From: an uncultured bacterium
GTDB lineage: Bacteria > Bacillota_I > Bacilli_A > RF39 > UBA660
Direction of reading: 5' to 3'
DNA: 64,000 nt
NCBI GenBank assembly: GCA_905216155.1
Contig: CAJMSU010000005.1
Coordinates: 6,311 to 70,310 of the forward strand
Part shown: one piece after another, positions 35,609 through 44,592 of the stretch
Position numbering within the stretch: the first letter of the stretch is position 1
How the letters are laid out: the number at the start of each line of letters is the position of its first letter
Translations under genes and position numbers: made by a program
The notes under the pieces: generated by a model
Seen by the model: the letters and a program-made list of their open reading frames with translations, nothing else
Databases searched by the model: none
What the model was told of the DNA's origin: nothing

Positions 35609-36325
35609 ATGAAAAGCATTATTAAAAATTTAACAATAAAACAAAAAAATATAATAGCCGGAACCATTGCCATATGGGGAATAATACTAATAGGTAGTGG
35701 AACCGTTATGACTTTATCTGTTAAACCAACTACTACAACTAAACAAGTAAAATTAAAAGTAGTACAAAAAAGAATCGCAGAAATAAAAAGTAATGAAATA
35801 AAATTAAAAGATATTGAGTTAGAAATAAATCAACCATTAAGTGTAAATGTAAAAGATTATCTACAAAATCCAAACGACATAGAAGAAAAAATAATTAAAG
35901 CCTTAAAACTAGATACATCCATGGTAAATATTACAAACTCTGGTACATACACATACACAGTCACATACAAAAGTAAAAAGTTTACAGGCCAAATAATAAT
36001 AAAAGAAAAACAATTACCAGAAACAACCATGACATTAAAAAATCTTAGCCTAAAAGTTGGTTCTACCCTTTCAACAGATATTCAAACATATATAGTAGAA
36101 ACATTATCTGACGAAGTAAAAGCTAATACAAAAATAGATTTAAGTAATGTAAACACTGCCCAAGGAGGAAATTATCAATATTCAGTAACATATAATGGAA
36201 AACTTTATACAGGAACAATTACAATCTATGAACCACAAAAAATAACACCAACAGAGACACCTAAAGAAAATATAACAACTAATGAAGATGCAAATAAAGA
36301 TGTAAAGGAAGATGAAAACAAATAA
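35609..36325 (+). CDS. Membrane-anchored protein with two beta-sandwich repeats
   Basis: 238 aa. One N-terminal transmembrane helix (IIAGTIAIWGIILIGSGTVM) is followed by two related extracellular units of about 65-70 residues. The first runs KLKDIELEINQPLSVNVKDYL to GTYTYTVTYKSKKFTGQIIIKE, and the second TLKNLSLKVGSTLSTDIQTYI to GNYQYSVTYNGKLYTGTITIYE. These look like bacterial Ig-like domains. The acidic C-terminal tail (about 30 residues) is disordered. The gene stands alone with its own promoter and terminator. The role is unknown; a surface or wall-contact function is likely from topology only. Confidence 0.75.
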   Translation: MKSIIKNLTIKQKNIIAGTIAIWGIILIGSGTVMTLSVKPTTTTKQVKLKVVQKRIAEIKSNEIKLKDIELEINQPLSVNVKDYLQNPNDIEEKIIKALKLDTSMVNITNSGTYTYTVTYKSKKFTGQIIIKEKQLPETTMTLKNLSLKVGSTLSTDIQTYIVETLSDEVKANTKIDLSNVNTAQGGNYQYSVTYNGKLYTGTITIYEPQKITPTETPKENITTNEDANKDVKEDENK

Positions 36326-36328
36326 ACA

Positions 36329-36358
36329 AAAAATCCACAATTTCTGTGGATTTTTTTT
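36329..36358. terminator. Terminator between the repeat protein and fhs
   Basis: Stem AAATCCACA/TGTGGATTT with a 5-nt loop and eight T on the plus strand; the A tract on the other side may serve the minus strand. Confidence 0.88.
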
Positions 36359-37970
36359 ATGATAACCCTATAATTTTACCATCAACAAAATCTATTTTTT
36401 CATAATTCGGACACTTAGGTAAACCAGGCATAGTAACTACACTTCCAAATAAAATAGTTATAAAAGATGCACCATTATATAGTTTAATATCAGAAACATT
36501 AACACTATATTTATTATCACAGACCACATTTTTACAATCGTCTGATAAAGAATATTGTGTTTTAGATACACAAATAGGAAGATTAGATAAACCATTTTTA
36601 TTTATAATATCTATCTTATTTTTAGCAGCATCAGAGTAATTAACACTATCAGCCCTATATATTTTTTTAGCTATTATTTCTATTTTTTCTTCTATTGACA
36701 AATTAATATCATATAACGTTTTAAATTGATTATTATAATTAATATTTTCTAATACCTTATTAGCTAGTAATAAAGCACCCTTAAAACCATCAGAATAAGA
36801 ATTACTAACTGCAAATTCCATATCATTACTTAAACAAAAATCCTCTAATAATTTAATTTCCCTATCAGTATCTGTTGAAAATTTATTTAAACAAACAATT
36901 ATATTTTTATTAAATCTTTTTAAATTTTGATAATGAATTAATAAATTATTAAATCCCTTTTCTAAATAATTTAAATCTTCCTTTAAAATATCATCCTTAT
37001 TCATACCACCATGGTATTTTAAAGATTTAATTGTAGTAACTAATACTGTCAAATCCGGTTTAATTGATTTATCTCTACATAAAATATCATAGAATTTTTC
37101 AGCTCCAAGATCAGCTCCAAAACCAGCCTCAGTTACAACATAATCACCATAGCTCAAAGCCATCTTTAAAGAAACAAGTGAACTACAACCATGAGCTATA
37201 TTAGCAAATGGTCCACCATGAATAAATGCTGGGGATTTTTCTAATGTCTGAACTAAATTTGGTAAGAAAGCATCTTTTAAAAGTACAACAAGTGAACCAA
37301 CTATATTTAAATCTCTTAAGTAAATAAAATTTGAATTAGTATCAATACCAATAACAATCTTAGAAAGTCTATCTCTCAAATCATCCAAATCACTTGCTAA
37401 ACAAAATACACTCATAACCTCACTTGCTGCTGTTATATTAAAAGAATCATTTCCATACTTTGTAACAATATGTCTTAAACTTCTATCATTAACATCAATT
37501 GCACGTTCAAATAAAACTTTATCAATACCTAATTTATTACCATTTTCTATATGATTATATATAGCAGCATTTATTAAGTTATTAGCACTACTAATAGCAT
37601 GAAAATCACCAGTAAAATGTAGATTAATATCTTCCATAGGAACTACTTGTGAAAAACCTCCACCACAAGCTCCACCTTTCATACCAAAAACAGGTCCCAT
37701 CGAAGGTTCTCTTAAAGACAAAATAGAGTTTTTTCCTAACTTTTTTAAAGCATCACAAAGACCTATACTAACAGTAGTTTTCCCCTCACCCATAGGTGTA
37801 GGACTAGTCGCAGTAACTAAAATCAACTTACCACGCTTTGATCCATTTTTACATATTTTAGCCTTATAGTCACCATACAAAATAACGTCATCACAAGAAA
37901 CTCCAATATCATTGGCTATATCTTTAATCTTATTCATTTTAACACTATTAGCTATTTCAATATCACTCAT
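36357..37970 (-). CDS. fhs: Formate--tetrahydrofolate ligase
   Basis: 537 aa, slightly shorter than the usual 555. It makes 10-formyl-THF from formate, THF and ATP, supplying one-carbon units for purines and fMet-tRNA. Visible features are the nucleotide loop TPMGEGKTT (about 56-64), SLREPSMGPVFGMKGGACGGG, DVNDRSLRHI, FIHGGPFANIAHGCSS and VVTEAGFGADLGAEKF, all typical of Fhs. GTGAGGTGAT precedes the ATG. No folD or other folate genes are adjacent. It is monocistronic. Confidence 0.97.
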   Translation of the reverse strand: MSDIEIANSVKMNKIKDIANDIGVSCDDVILYGDYKAKICKNGSKRGKLILVTATSPTPMGEGKTTVSIGLCDALKKLGKNSILSLREPSMGPVFGMKGGACGGGFSQVVPMEDINLHFTGDFHAISSANNLINAAIYNHIENGNKLGIDKVLFERAIDVNDRSLRHIVTKYGNDSFNITAASEVMSVFCLASDLDDLRDRLSKIVIGIDTNSNFIYLRDLNIVGSLVVLLKDAFLPNLVQTLEKSPAFIHGGPFANIAHGCSSLVSLKMALSYGDYVVTEAGFGADLGAEKFYDILCRDKSIKPDLTVLVTTIKSLKYHGGMNKDDILKEDLNYLEKGFNNLLIHYQNLKRFNKNIIVCLNKFSTDTDREIKLLEDFCLSNDMEFAVSNSYSDGFKGALLLANKVLENINYNNQFKTLYDINLSIEEKIEIIAKKIYRADSVNYSDAAKNKIDIINKNGLSNLPICVSKTQYSLSDDCKNVVCDNKYSVNVSDIKLYNGASFITILFGSVVTMPGLPKCPNYEKIDFVDGKIIGLS

Positions 37971-38123
37971 AAGATCACCTCACATGAAATATTATAACAT
38001 AGTTTATTAATTTATATGAAACTTGTTTATTAAATATTAAAATAGGCATTAATTAAATTTTTTACTCTAGAAGAAAATAATATTTTCAAAAACAAAAAAG
38101 CCAAAAAATTAAAAATTACTAAT

Positions 38124-38152
38124 TTGTATAGAAAAAAATATTGTGCTAGTAT
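38124..38152 (+). promoter_or_regulatory. Promoter of the adhesin-sortase pair
   Basis: TTGTAT (38124-38129) and TAGTAT (38147-38152) with a 17-base spacer; AAGGAGGGA lies just before the ATG. Confidence 0.65.
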
Positions 38153-38182
38153 CTAAACCATTAAGAAAAAAGGAGGGAATTT

Positions 38183-39616
38183 ATGAAAAAAATATTATTT
38201 TTCTTAATAACAATATTAGGCATAACATTTTTTCAAAATATAAATGTTTTTGCCAGTACTGCTAATTTCTATGAAGGAGAATATATAAATGGTATCTATA
38301 TGAATAAAAGAGCCCAAGGAAGTAAAACTATATATTATCAAAAAGCCAGATTTTTTAGACAAACTGGTACTAATACCCCAGCATATTGTATTGAACCATT
38401 TAATTTCTTTAGTGAAAATGGAAGTTACCAATCAACTGTAAACCCAAATAATTTAACAGCATATCAAAAAGAAAGAATTTCAAAAATTGCACATTTTGGT
38501 TATGGATATCCAGGAAGAACTGAAGAAAAATGGTATGCAATTACACAAATGATGATCTGGAAAGAAGCAGATCCTAACGGAGACTTTTATTTTACTGATA
38601 AATTAAATGGTACTAGAATAAACGCCTACGTTGAAGAAATGAATCAAATAAATAATAGCATTTATTTAAATGATATAACACCTTCTATAATAGGAAAAGA
38701 ATATAAATTAGTAGAAGGAGAAAGTCTAAATATAACTGATACAAACAATGTATTAAATAATTATGTAGTATCAAATAATATTTTCAAAATAGAAAATAAC
38801 AAACTACAAACAAATAAATTAAAAGAAGGAGTATATGAAACAAATATAATAAAAAATAACATTATTCATAATAATCCAGTAATATTTTATCAATCACCAA
38901 CCAGTCAAGATTTAGTAATAATGGGTGATATAGATAATAAAAATTTTAATATTAAAGTAAAAGTAATAAAAACAAGTATTGAAATTACAAAAATAGATAG
39001 TATAACAAAAGATACTAAACCAACAGGAGATGCAAAATTAGAAAATGCTATATATCAAATATATGATAGTAATCTAAAAGAAATTGGTAAAATAACAATA
39101 GATGAAAATTGTAAAGGTATATTAAATAATTTAAAATTTGGAAAATACTACCTAAAAGAAATAAAACCAGGTATTGGCTATACACTAGATGATAAAATGT
39201 ATGAATTTGAAATAACAGAGGATAATCCAAATATTAAATTAAGTTTAGAAAACAAAGTAATTGAAGCTAACATAGAAATAAATAAACAATATGGTGATAA
39301 AGAAATGAAAAGCGAACCAAATATCACATTCGAAATATATGATAAAAATAATAATTTAGTAAAAACTATCATAACAGATGAATTTGGTAAAGCAAAATTT
39401 ACTCTTCCATATGGAAAATATAAAGTAAAACAAATAAATAGTACCAAAGGTTACCAAAAAGTAGATAACTTTGAAATAATTATTGATAGCAACAAAGATC
39501 AAACATTTAATCTAACTGATATAAAAATAAAAGTACCAAATACAGGAATAGATAATAATAATTTATTAAATATTATAGGAATACTTATCTTTATATGCTT
39601 AAAAAAATTAGTATAA
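38183..39616 (+). CDS. Cell-wall-anchored surface protein with thioester (TQXA) and SpaA-type domains
   Basis: 477 aa. Signal peptide about 1-24 (…NVFA). A thioester domain at about 27-165 has Cys69 in AYCIEPF and Gln122 in YAITQMMIW, the pair that forms the internal Cys-Gln bond in TQXA adhesins. A beta-rich linker follows. Two SpaA/prealbumin-like domains come next (about 262-360 and 365-450), with GKYYLKEIKPGIGYTL and GKYKVKQINSTKGYQK. The C-terminal sorting signal is VPNTG, then a hydrophobic stretch and KK. Such proteins bind host or surface targets covalently through the thioester. The next gene, overlapping by 22 bases, is a sortase, presumably dedicated to it. Confidence 0.9.
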   Translation: MKKILFFLITILGITFFQNINVFASTANFYEGEYINGIYMNKRAQGSKTIYYQKARFFRQTGTNTPAYCIEPFNFFSENGSYQSTVNPNNLTAYQKERISKIAHFGYGYPGRTEEKWYAITQMMIWKEADPNGDFYFTDKLNGTRINAYVEEMNQINNSIYLNDITPSIIGKEYKLVEGESLNITDTNNVLNNYVVSNNIFKIENNKLQTNKLKEGVYETNIIKNNIIHNNPVIFYQSPTSQDLVIMGDIDNKNFNIKVKVIKTSIEITKIDSITKDTKPTGDAKLENAIYQIYDSNLKEIGKITIDENCKGILNNLKFGKYYLKEIKPGIGYTLDDKMYEFEITEDNPNIKLSLENKVIEANIEINKQYGDKEMKSEPNITFEIYDKNNNLVKTIITDEFGKAKFTLPYGKYKVKQINSTKGYQKVDNFEIIIDSNKDQTFNLTDIKIKVPNTGIDNNNLLNIIGILIFICLKKLV

Positions 39617-40122
39617 TAATCATCACTATAATAATTTATCTATTTATTTGTAATCATATTTACAAAAACACACCATATAAAATAAAACCAATTATAAATA
39701 ATTATATAACAGATAAAGAAGAATCACCTATTGGCAAAATAATTATCAAAAAAATTACAATTAATAATAATTTATATAATATAAATAGTAAACATAATAA
39801 TATAGAAGAAAACATTACTATTTTAGAAGATTCTATCATGCCTGATAAAACAAACAGCATTATGTATATAGCAGCACATTCAGGCGATGGTAAAATTGCC
39901 TATTTTAATGATTTAGATAAATTAAAAACAAATGATGAAATAACTATAATATATAAAAATAAAAAATACATTTATTCAGTTAAAAATATTTGGGAAGAAA
40001 ATAAAAATGGCTATATTCATATAAATAGAGAAAATGAAAAACAATTAATACTAACAACATGTTCTAAAACAAAAAAGAATAAACAATTAGTAATTAACAG
40101 TACATTAAAAGAAGTCTATTAA
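39595..40122 (+). CDS. Small sortase-like transpeptidase with atypical active site
   Basis: 175 aa. An N-terminal membrane anchor (ISIIIITIIIYLFIC) is followed by a compact sortase beta-barrel. The catalytic His is in YIAAHSG (His95), and YFNDLDKLKTNDEI is the usual following helix. The catalytic Cys is in LILTTCS (Cys156). The conserved Arg expected shortly after the Cys (as in KRLVV) is Gln164 in KNKQLVI. The gene begins inside the adhesin gene, so translation is probably coupled; no strong ribosome binding site is visible. By family it should cleave the VPNTG signal and attach the protein to the wall or to another subunit. The class is uncertain. Confidence 0.85.
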   Translation: MLKKISIIIITIIIYLFICNHIYKNTPYKIKPIINNYITDKEESPIGKIIIKKITINNNLYNINSKHNNIEENITILEDSIMPDKTNSIMYIAAHSGDGKIAYFNDLDKLKTNDEITIIYKNKKYIYSVKNIWEENKNGYIHINRENEKQLILTTCSKTKKNKQLVINSTLKEVY

Positions 40123-41378
40123 GACTCCTTTTTAGTAACTAATTCTAATGCTTTTTGTAATTGATTATCATTTTCATCAGTTGGATTTTCCTTATATTGA
40201 TCATTAAGTTCTAAAGCATCAGTTGGTTCAACACCAACTTTATCAATCCAATTTCCTTTAGGTGTTAACCATTTTTCTGTAGTATATTTTAAACTAGAAC
40301 CATTTTTTAAACTATAAGCCTGTTGAACTGTTCCTTTTCCGTAAGATTTAGTACCAACAATAAATGAATTATCATAAGACTCTTTAAATGCTGCTGCTAA
40401 TATTTCTGAAGCTGAGGCTGATGCCGAATTAATTAAAATAGCAACATCATATTTTCTACTATCATCAGTAGTAGAATATTTTTTTTCTTTCTTTCCCTTA
40501 AATTCTACCTGATATAAAATTTTCTTTTTATTCATAAATAAATCTAATATCTTAGTAACCTGACTTAAATGTCCCCCAGGATTAGATCTAACATCTATAA
40601 TTAATGAATCTATCTTTGATTTTTCTAATTTATCTAAATTCTTCTTAAATTGACTATATGTATTAGCAGCAAAAGTAGAAACATAAATATATCCTACTTT
40701 TTTATCATTTTTATTTATCACTTTACTAGTAACTGAAGGTATTGTAATAGCAGCCCTTGTAACTGTTTTTTCTATATTATCACCATTTCTTTCAACAACA
40801 ATTTTAATAGAAGTATTAGCCTTACCTTTTATTAAATTAGTTAAATCTTCTAAAGAAACATTACTGACATCTTTATCATTTACCCTAATAAATTGATCTC
40901 CTACTTTTAAACCAGCCTTATCTGCCGGAGAATTTTTAAACATACTTATTATATAGTTTTTATTATCTTTAGTACCAACAGTAGCACCAATACCAACATA
41001 TGAACCATCCACTGTTTCATTAAAAGACTCCGTTTCACTAGTATCCATATATACAGAATAAGGATCATCAAGAGAATTAATCATTCCATTAATAGCAGCA
41101 TTAACCAAATCTTTTTCAGATACTTTACCATAATAATTATTAACTATATTGTCATAAGTAGTAACAAATTCCTGTAATTCACTAGAAACTTTCTTTCCAG
41201 AAACACTCTTTTTACTAGAAGAAATAATATAACCTACAAAAATACCAAATAATATAGAGATAAATATAATTGCAATAACTTCTACTGTATTAAATCCAGA
41301 TTTATCTACAACAACTACCTCTCTTACATCTTCTTCATCTATATCTTTATCTTTAACTTCTATCTTCTCTTTAGGCAT
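40119..41378 (-). CDS. C-terminal processing peptidase, S41 family (CtpA/CtpB-like)
   Basis: 419 aa from the ATG at 41376-41378, chosen because GGGGTGAT lies ahead of it; the longer GTG frame to 41387 overlaps that site. Domains: a transmembrane anchor at about 27-49, a PDZ domain (about 110-195, GIGATVGTKDNKNY … VSLEDLTNLIKG) and the S41 protease domain with the catalytic Ser in NSASASASEI and Lys in SYGKGTVQ. Secreted CtpA/B proteases trim exported proteins; CtpB activates sigma-K processing in sporulating Bacillus, so a sporulation role is possible but not shown. It is convergent with the sortase gene. Confidence 0.93.
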   Translation of the reverse strand: MPKEKIEVKDKDIDEEDVREVVVVDKSGFNTVEVIAIIFISILFGIFVGYIISSSKKSVSGKKVSSELQEFVTTYDNIVNNYYGKVSEKDLVNAAINGMINSLDDPYSVYMDTSETESFNETVDGSYVGIGATVGTKDNKNYIISMFKNSPADKAGLKVGDQFIRVNDKDVSNVSLEDLTNLIKGKANTSIKIVVERNGDNIEKTVTRAAITIPSVTSKVINKNDKKVGYIYVSTFAANTYSQFKKNLDKLEKSKIDSLIIDVRSNPGGHLSQVTKILDLFMNKKKILYQVEFKGKKEKKYSTTDDSRKYDVAILINSASASASEILAAAFKESYDNSFIVGTKSYGKGTVQQAYSLKNGSSLKYTTEKWLTPKGNWIDKVGVEPTDALELNDQYKENPTDENDNQLQKALELVTKKES

Positions 41379-41440
41379 TATCATCACCCCACTATGCTCT
41401 ACTAATATAATATCATAATAATAGCAAATTTAGAATAAGA

Positions 41441-41472
41441 AAAAAAATAAAAAAAAAGACTCAAAAGTCTTT
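41441..41472 (-). terminator. Terminator after tRNA-Asn
   Basis: Stem AAAGACT/AGTCTTT with a 4-nt loop and a long T-rich tract on the minus strand. Confidence 0.85.
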
Positions 41473-41483
41473 AATAATCATAA

Positions 41484-41560
41484 TGGCGCCCCAACTAGGA
41501 CTTGAACCTAGGACCCCTTGATTAACAGTCAAGTGCTCTAACCAACTGAGCTATTGAGGC
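41484..41560 (-). tRNA. tRNA-Asn (GTT)
   Basis: 77 nt with encoded CCA. The acceptor stem is GCCTCAA/TTGGGGC. The anticodon loop CTGTTAA gives anticodon GTT, and the T-arm has GGTTCAAGTCC. It starts 22 bases beyond the stop of the thioredoxin-fold gene with no clear terminator between, so it may be processed from that transcript. Confidence 0.97.
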
Positions 41561-41582
41561 ATATTAAGTATTCGTAAGAATA

Positions 41583-42107
41583 CTATTTTAAATAATTTTC
41601 TATCTCACTAGTACCTTCAATATAATCACTTACTTTATTTTTTTCAAATTTAATAAGTGTAGGACCAGCAATTTTTAAATCATTAACACTACTTGGATTA
41701 GTATTAGCAACATCAGATGAAAATTTATTATTAAAAGCACTACTCATATCAACAGTATATACTTTTATATGATCATCTTTATCTTGATAAGAACTAATCG
41801 CAGTAGTTATACTAGATTTCACTTCATCATTAGAGTAATCATAATAAACAACTAAATATTTATCATTCTTCATATTAAAGCTAGTACCTGCAATAATTTC
41901 ATCATATTGAATAACTGCTTCACTAACAGTTTTCTTTGTATTACTCTTCCTATTAGTAAGATACACAGTTAATAAATAAAATATACCAAAAATTATTAAA
42001 ACTACAACTAAAGTTTTAACAATCTTAGAAATACTATCACTATAACTAGTATTTGTAGTTAAATCTTTTTTATACGACTTATTATATTTATTTTTTTTAT
42101 TAGCCAT
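41583..42107 (-). CDS. Membrane-anchored thioredoxin-fold-like protein without CXXC
   Basis: 174 aa. A basic N-terminal cytoplasmic tail and one transmembrane helix (about 31-50, VKTLVVVLIIFGIFYLLTVYL) are followed by an outside domain. Its pattern, KYLVVYYDYSND … IKVYTVDMSSAF … IAGPTLIKFEKNKVSDYIEG, matches the first strand, second strand and cis-Pro loop of thioredoxin folds. The CXXC site is replaced by DYSND, so redox activity is unlikely. CTAGGTGG precedes the ATG. The role may be scaffold or chaperone-like; not known. Confidence 0.7.
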   Translation of the reverse strand: MANKKNKYNKSYKKDLTTNTSYSDSISKIVKTLVVVLIIFGIFYLLTVYLTNRKSNTKKTVSEAVIQYDEIIAGTSFNMKNDKYLVVYYDYSNDEVKSSITTAISSYQDKDDHIKVYTVDMSSAFNNKFSSDVANTNPSSVNDLKIAGPTLIKFEKNKVSDYIEGTSEIENYLK

Positions 42108-42135
42108 TATTAACCACCTAGATAAATTATATCAT

Positions 42136-42161
42136 AATAAAAAAAAGAGGTAAACCCCTTT
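42136..42161 (-). terminator. Terminator after the GerS/LolA-like gene
   Basis: Minus-strand stem AAAGGGGT/ACCTCTTT (one G-T pair) with a 2-nt loop as drawn (four if the last pair opens), followed by eight T. Confidence 0.75.
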
Positions 42162-43158
42162 ATTTCATAGTTTGTACAACATTTATCGATTGAGCTACTT
42201 CAACTAACTCATTTTGATTTAAAACATCACTTACTATATAGTACTCTATACCATTACTAGTCCAAGATAATGAATTATCAGTCATAACACCCAATGTATC
42301 CATTAATCTATATGGTTCACCATAAGTAGGAACAATAGTAAACTCATCTTCTATATTAGCAGTCTCTTCCACTAATAGAAATGGTTTTTCCCCATCAAAT
42401 GTCATTATAATTCTTTCCCCAGTATCCTTATTTATTTTTTCTTCATTTGATAATTTAGTACCACTAGGTATAACAAGTGGGTAAATAGAATCATCTAATT
42501 TACTAGTTTTAATAGCTTCATCAGAATCAACTGATGAGCTTTTCATAACAGTATTTATATTAAAATAATTCTTTTTAAAAGTTGGAGAATAATCAATATC
42601 TTTAACTTTCATACTCATATTAATAACAGAATTTTTATCATAAACTTTTACTTCTTTTACATTTAATTTCTTATTTAATAATATTTTTTGTTTTACTAAA
42701 CTCTTATTATTAGGATAATTAACTTTAGTAATAAATTCATATCCAGTTTTTGTTTCCTTAAATTTCCTATCTTTATCATTTTTTATATCATTAACAATAG
42801 ATTCTAATAAATAAATCTGTGAATTACTATAAGGCCAATCACTTTGAAACTTAAAACTTTTATTCAAAGATGGAGTAAGAACATATACACTATCCTTATT
42901 TTTAAGAATTATTTGTTGATGATTGTTAGCAGTATTAGTAAGACTTACTTTATAATAATTATCTTTTTTATAACTAACCTCTACATCATAATTATATACC
43001 TCATCATTATTCATTATTTCAAGTGTACCATCTAATTTATAGGCCCTGCATTTATCAACTTTCTTCTCTAAATCTTTTAAAACATCTGCCTCCCCATATT
43101 TTCCACATCCAGTAATTAGAAAAACAGCAATTAAAAGTATTGGAATAATTTTTTTCAT
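42160..43158 (-). CDS. LolA/GerS-like lipoprotein
   Basis: 332 aa lipoprotein: the lipobox LITGC gives a lipidated Cys at about residue 18. The first 200 residues of the mature protein have the repeated beta-strand pattern of LolA-type folds (YKLDGTLEIMNNDEVYNYDVEVSYKKD … YKVSLTN … IILKNKDSVYVLTPSLNKSF, given by parts). Firmicute members of this fold include the sporulation/germination lipoprotein GerS and relatives. The C-terminal 100 residues form an additional domain. AGAGGTGA precedes the ATG. It lies after the cdaA-ybbR pair, behind a terminator. GerS identity is suggestive only. Confidence 0.72.
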   Translation of the reverse strand: MKKIIPILLIAVFLITGCGKYGEADVLKDLEKKVDKCRAYKLDGTLEIMNNDEVYNYDVEVSYKKDNYYKVSLTNTANNHQQIILKNKDSVYVLTPSLNKSFKFQSDWPYSNSQIYLLESIVNDIKNDKDRKFKETKTGYEFITKVNYPNNKSLVKQKILLNKKLNVKEVKVYDKNSVINMSMKVKDIDYSPTFKKNYFNINTVMKSSSVDSDEAIKTSKLDDSIYPLVIPSGTKLSNEEKINKDTGERIIMTFDGEKPFLLVEETANIEDEFTIVPTYGEPYRLMDTLGVMTDNSLSWTSNGIEYYIVSDVLNQNELVEVAQSINVVQTMK

Positions 43159-43212
43159 ATTTCACCTCTTTAATGTTCTAATTAATTATATTAAAAAAGA
43201 TATGTTTTATTC

Positions 43213-43244
43213 CAAAAAAAGAAATAGTATTTTCTACTATTTCT
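43213..43244 (-). terminator. Intrinsic terminator of the cdaA-ybbR operon
   Basis: Perfect stem AGAAATAGTA/TACTATTTCT with a 5-nt loop and seven T on the minus strand. Confidence 0.9.
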
Positions 43245-44592
43245 CAGTAATTCTTACTTTAACTTTTTTAGTTTTAGAAGTATATGTAAGTTTAACATCA
43301 TCTCCAACTACTTTAACTGGAACCTCATGTTCACCCACACCATAATTTTTAAGATCAACATAAGCTTTTATAGAAGATGCTTCTACTTTATTAACAATAT
43401 CTTCACTACCTTTAACAACAACAGTAACCTTAATATCATCTTCAGACATAGCCTGAACTTTATACTTGCTTCCTAAGTTTTCTGTAGATATTGAAATATT
43501 ATCAAATTCTTTAGATATCGAATTATCGATATTAACCTTTATAGTAATAGTCTTAACACTAAGTTCAGTAATACCATTTGGTTTCTTTAATGTTACATTA
43601 AATTCCTTATTTGTCTCAAGTCCCTTAACATCAATTGGTACCTTAATACTTTCTATCTTATCAACTGCAGCTTGTTCTCCATATACAGTAACACTAGAAA
43701 TATTTGTATCAATAGATTTAATTGATTTACCAAATGCTAAGTTACCATTAGGAACAACTTCTACCGGAACACTCTTACTTGGTGATGTTATTGTTAATTT
43801 AGCATTTACTGTTTTTGGAACAATCTCTACATCAACTACTTTTCCATCTGTATCATAAGCAACTAATGGCACATCTTTTAAAGTCAATTCTCCAGCTTTA
43901 GGATTAGAAATATTTTTAACATCAACTAAAGCTTTTACAGTAGCAACCTGTTTTAACTTATATTCAGCACCCTTAATAATAACATCTGTTCTATCAAGAT
44001 CAACATTATCAATATAAAGTTTACTATCTAAACTATCTTGATGTAAAATATCAACTGTTAAACTTCTAGTTTCACTAACCTTTTCATAAATAGTCACTGT
44101 AACTTGAGAAGGATCTAATTTATAATCAAGTGATTTTAATCTCTGAGAATATTTCAAAGTAACCTTATGATTACCAGGTTTTAAACCAGTTAAATCAACA
44201 GACACCCCTTTAGAAGGAGATTGTTTAGCTAAGAAAATATGTCTTCTTTGACCTACTAAAGTAATATCAACAGTTTTAGGTAACCCCTCTACAACATATA
44301 ACTCTTCATTATAAACAGCAGTTACAGGTTGTTTATATAAAATTTCAGCATATTTATCAATCATAACATTAGATTCTTGATCAACAATTATAAATGTACC
44401 AAATGCCAAAACTAAACTAATTATAATTAAAGTTGACTTTTTACCCAAAATTCTATCAATGTTTTTAGCATTATCTTTAAAAAATTCAGTTATTCTTAAA
44501 ATTAATTTCGTTATTGGAGTAATTAACCATTTATCAAAGAATGAACCAATATGACGAAATAAACTTCCTATACCTTTAAATATCTTCTTCAT
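43237..44592 (-). CDS. cdaR: YbbR-domain regulator of CdaA
   Basis: 451 aa from the ATG at 44590-44592 (MKKIFKG), which has GAGGAAGAG upstream; an in-frame ATG at 44607 lacks one. A cytoplasmic N-terminus, one transmembrane helix (about 55-75, STLIIISLVLAFGTFIIVD) and four extracytoplasmic YbbR repeats of about 80-90 residues follow, each with the GxxxxVxVxLxGL pattern (for example SVDLTGLKPGNHKV and PIDVKGLETNKEF). CdaR binds the diadenylate cyclase CdaA and tunes its activity. It overlaps cdaA by 17 bases. The usual third gene of the operon, glmM, is absent; a terminator follows. Confidence 0.9.
   Translation of the reverse strand: MKKIFKGIGSLFRHIGSFFDKWLITPITKLILRITEFFKDNAKNIDRILGKKSTLIIISLVLAFGTFIIVDQESNVMIDKYAEILYKQPVTAVYNEELYVVEGLPKTVDITLVGQRRHIFLAKQSPSKGVSVDLTGLKPGNHKVTLKYSQRLKSLDYKLDPSQVTVTIYEKVSETRSLTVDILHQDSLDSKLYIDNVDLDRTDVIIKGAEYKLKQVATVKALVDVKNISNPKAGELTLKDVPLVAYDTDGKVVDVEIVPKTVNAKLTITSPSKSVPVEVVPNGNLAFGKSIKSIDTNISSVTVYGEQAAVDKIESIKVPIDVKGLETNKEFNVTLKKPNGITELSVKTITIKVNIDNSISKEFDNISISTENLGSKYKVQAMSEDDIKVTVVVKGSEDIVNKVEASSIKAYVDLKNYGVGEHEVPVKVVGDDVKLTYTSKTKKVKVRITEK

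Noticed and set aside
41567..41586. GTATTC/GAATAC hairpin just upstream of tRNA-Asn as a terminator
   Set aside because: No T run follows; it may be a processing hairpin, but nothing shows that, so it is not listed as a feature.
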